Assembly (NCBI GenBank): GCA_027117675.1
Contig: JAJAYM010000333.1
Location: 1 to 6,122 of the forward strand
Source: Actinomycetes bacterium
Lineage (GTDB): Bacteria; Actinomycetota; Actinomycetes; JAHEKZ01
Reading direction: 5' to 3'
Length of the DNA stretch: 6,122 nucleotides
Shown here: positions 6,045 through 6,122 of the stretch, piece by piece
Layout of the letters: each line of letters starts with the position of its first letter
Position numbering within the stretch: the stretch's first letter is position 1
Translations under genes and position numbers: made by a program
Notes under the pieces: generated by a model
The model's database searches: none
What the model saw: only the letters and a program-made list of their open reading frames with translations
What the model was told of the DNA's origin: nothing

Positions 6045-6089
6045 CCTTCCAAGCTGGCCATGCCGGTTCGAGCCCGGTCACCCGCTCCA
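6045..6089 (+). other. tRNA-Gly(UCC) 3' fragment, probable attachment-site core (attR or attP)
   Basis: The segment folds as the 3' part of a tRNA. It has the anticodon loop CTTCCAA (6046-6052, anticodon TCC 6048-6050), the 3' anticodon strand GCTGG (6053-6057) and a four-base variable loop. The T-stem GCCGG/CCGGT (6062-6066, 6074-6078) encloses a canonical T-loop TTCGAGC. The acceptor 3' strand CACCCGC (6079-6085), T73 and CCA (6087-6089) follow. An acceptor pairing with GCGGGTG plus a UCC anticodon points to glycine. The 26 bases before the anticodon arm (6015-6040) do not form a D-arm or a matching acceptor strand, and the 5' anticodon strand mismatches at one position, so this is not a whole tRNA. 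Many integrases recombine within the anticodon loop and carry the tRNA 3' end in attP, which fits its position beside int. Confidence 0.8.
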
Positions 6090-6122
6090 CCGCGCAGACC
6101 TCTGCTGAGCAGGCATCTCCCC

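Larger units (their letters stand above)
4557..6089. mobile_element. End of an integrated or integrative element: integrase plus tRNA-derived att site
   Basis: An intact tyrosine integrase next to a 3' tRNA fragment is the standard end of a tRNA-targeted prophage, ICE or genomic island. The fragment reads 5' to 3' on the + strand and its missing 5' half would lie to the left, where integrase-side sequence stands instead. The element body is therefore on the left and 6090-6122 is the outside flank, unless this is the attP of a free element. The left limit of the element is not visible; 4557 is only the end of the integrase, not a boundary. Confidence 0.55.

Noticed and set aside
5872..6090. 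Minus-strand open frame of 72 codons containing VTGLEPAWP
   Set aside because: It is the antisense translation of the tRNA-Gly 3' fragment plus the integrase leader. Phrases like VTGLEPA are a known artefact of tRNA-derived sequence, and the frame overlaps the att core and lacks support as a gene.
6094..6112. Overlapping dyads GCAGA/TCTGC and CTGCT/AGCAG right of the att core
   Set aside because: They are five-base arms with one- or two-base centres, which cannot form a stable hairpin, and there is no U-run. They are too short to call as a terminator or arm site.

Overview
The window looks like DNA from a high-GC Gram-positive bacterium (actinobacterium). GC-ending codons dominate, the genes have strong purine-rich ribosome binding sites, and the protein families (OmpR-type regulator, ABC-2 exporter with a Ser/Thr/Pro-rich lipoprotein, tRNA-targeting tyrosine integrase) are typical of that group. 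Nothing here fixes the genus. No rRNA, complete tRNA or CRISPR array is visible.

Left part (1-1134): the last 89 residues of a sensor histidine kinase run in from the left edge on the + strand and end at 272. A complete OmpR-family response regulator lies on the - strand (269-943). The two stop codons overlap, so kinase and regulator are convergent, which is unusual for a two-component pair. Between the regulator start and the ABC operon is a 191-bp divergent control region. It holds two oppositely oriented pairs of a CTCAGC-type repeat, each pair with an 11-bp period, and is a good candidate operator for this regulator.

Middle (1135-4370): a tightly packed four-gene + strand operon encodes an ABC-2 type ATPase, two six-helix permeases that resemble each other, and a secreted lipoprotein of no recognised family. 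All three internal junctions overlap (4, 8 and 4 bp), each with a good ribosome binding site, so the genes are probably translationally coupled and work as one complex: one ATPase, a heterodimeric channel and an exported lipoprotein. The neighbouring two-component system most likely controls it. The substrate cannot be read from the sequence.

Right part (4371-6122): after a 186-bp gap without a gene comes a complete tyrosine recombinase (448 aa, - strand, all six catalytic residues present). About 140 bp beyond its start codon, 6045-6089 match the 3' part of a tRNA-Gly(UCC), from the anticodon loop through the T-arm and acceptor strand to CCA, with no 5' half. This is the expected form of an integrase attachment site. 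The likely reading is that the window covers one end of an integrated element (or a free element's attP), with the integrase inside and 6090-6122 outside. Whether the sensor/ABC/lipoprotein module is cargo of that element or older flanking DNA is the main open question. The integrase looks more GC-rich than the transporter genes (44 of 60 bases at 5341-5400 against 33 of 60 at 2281-2340, hand-counted samples).
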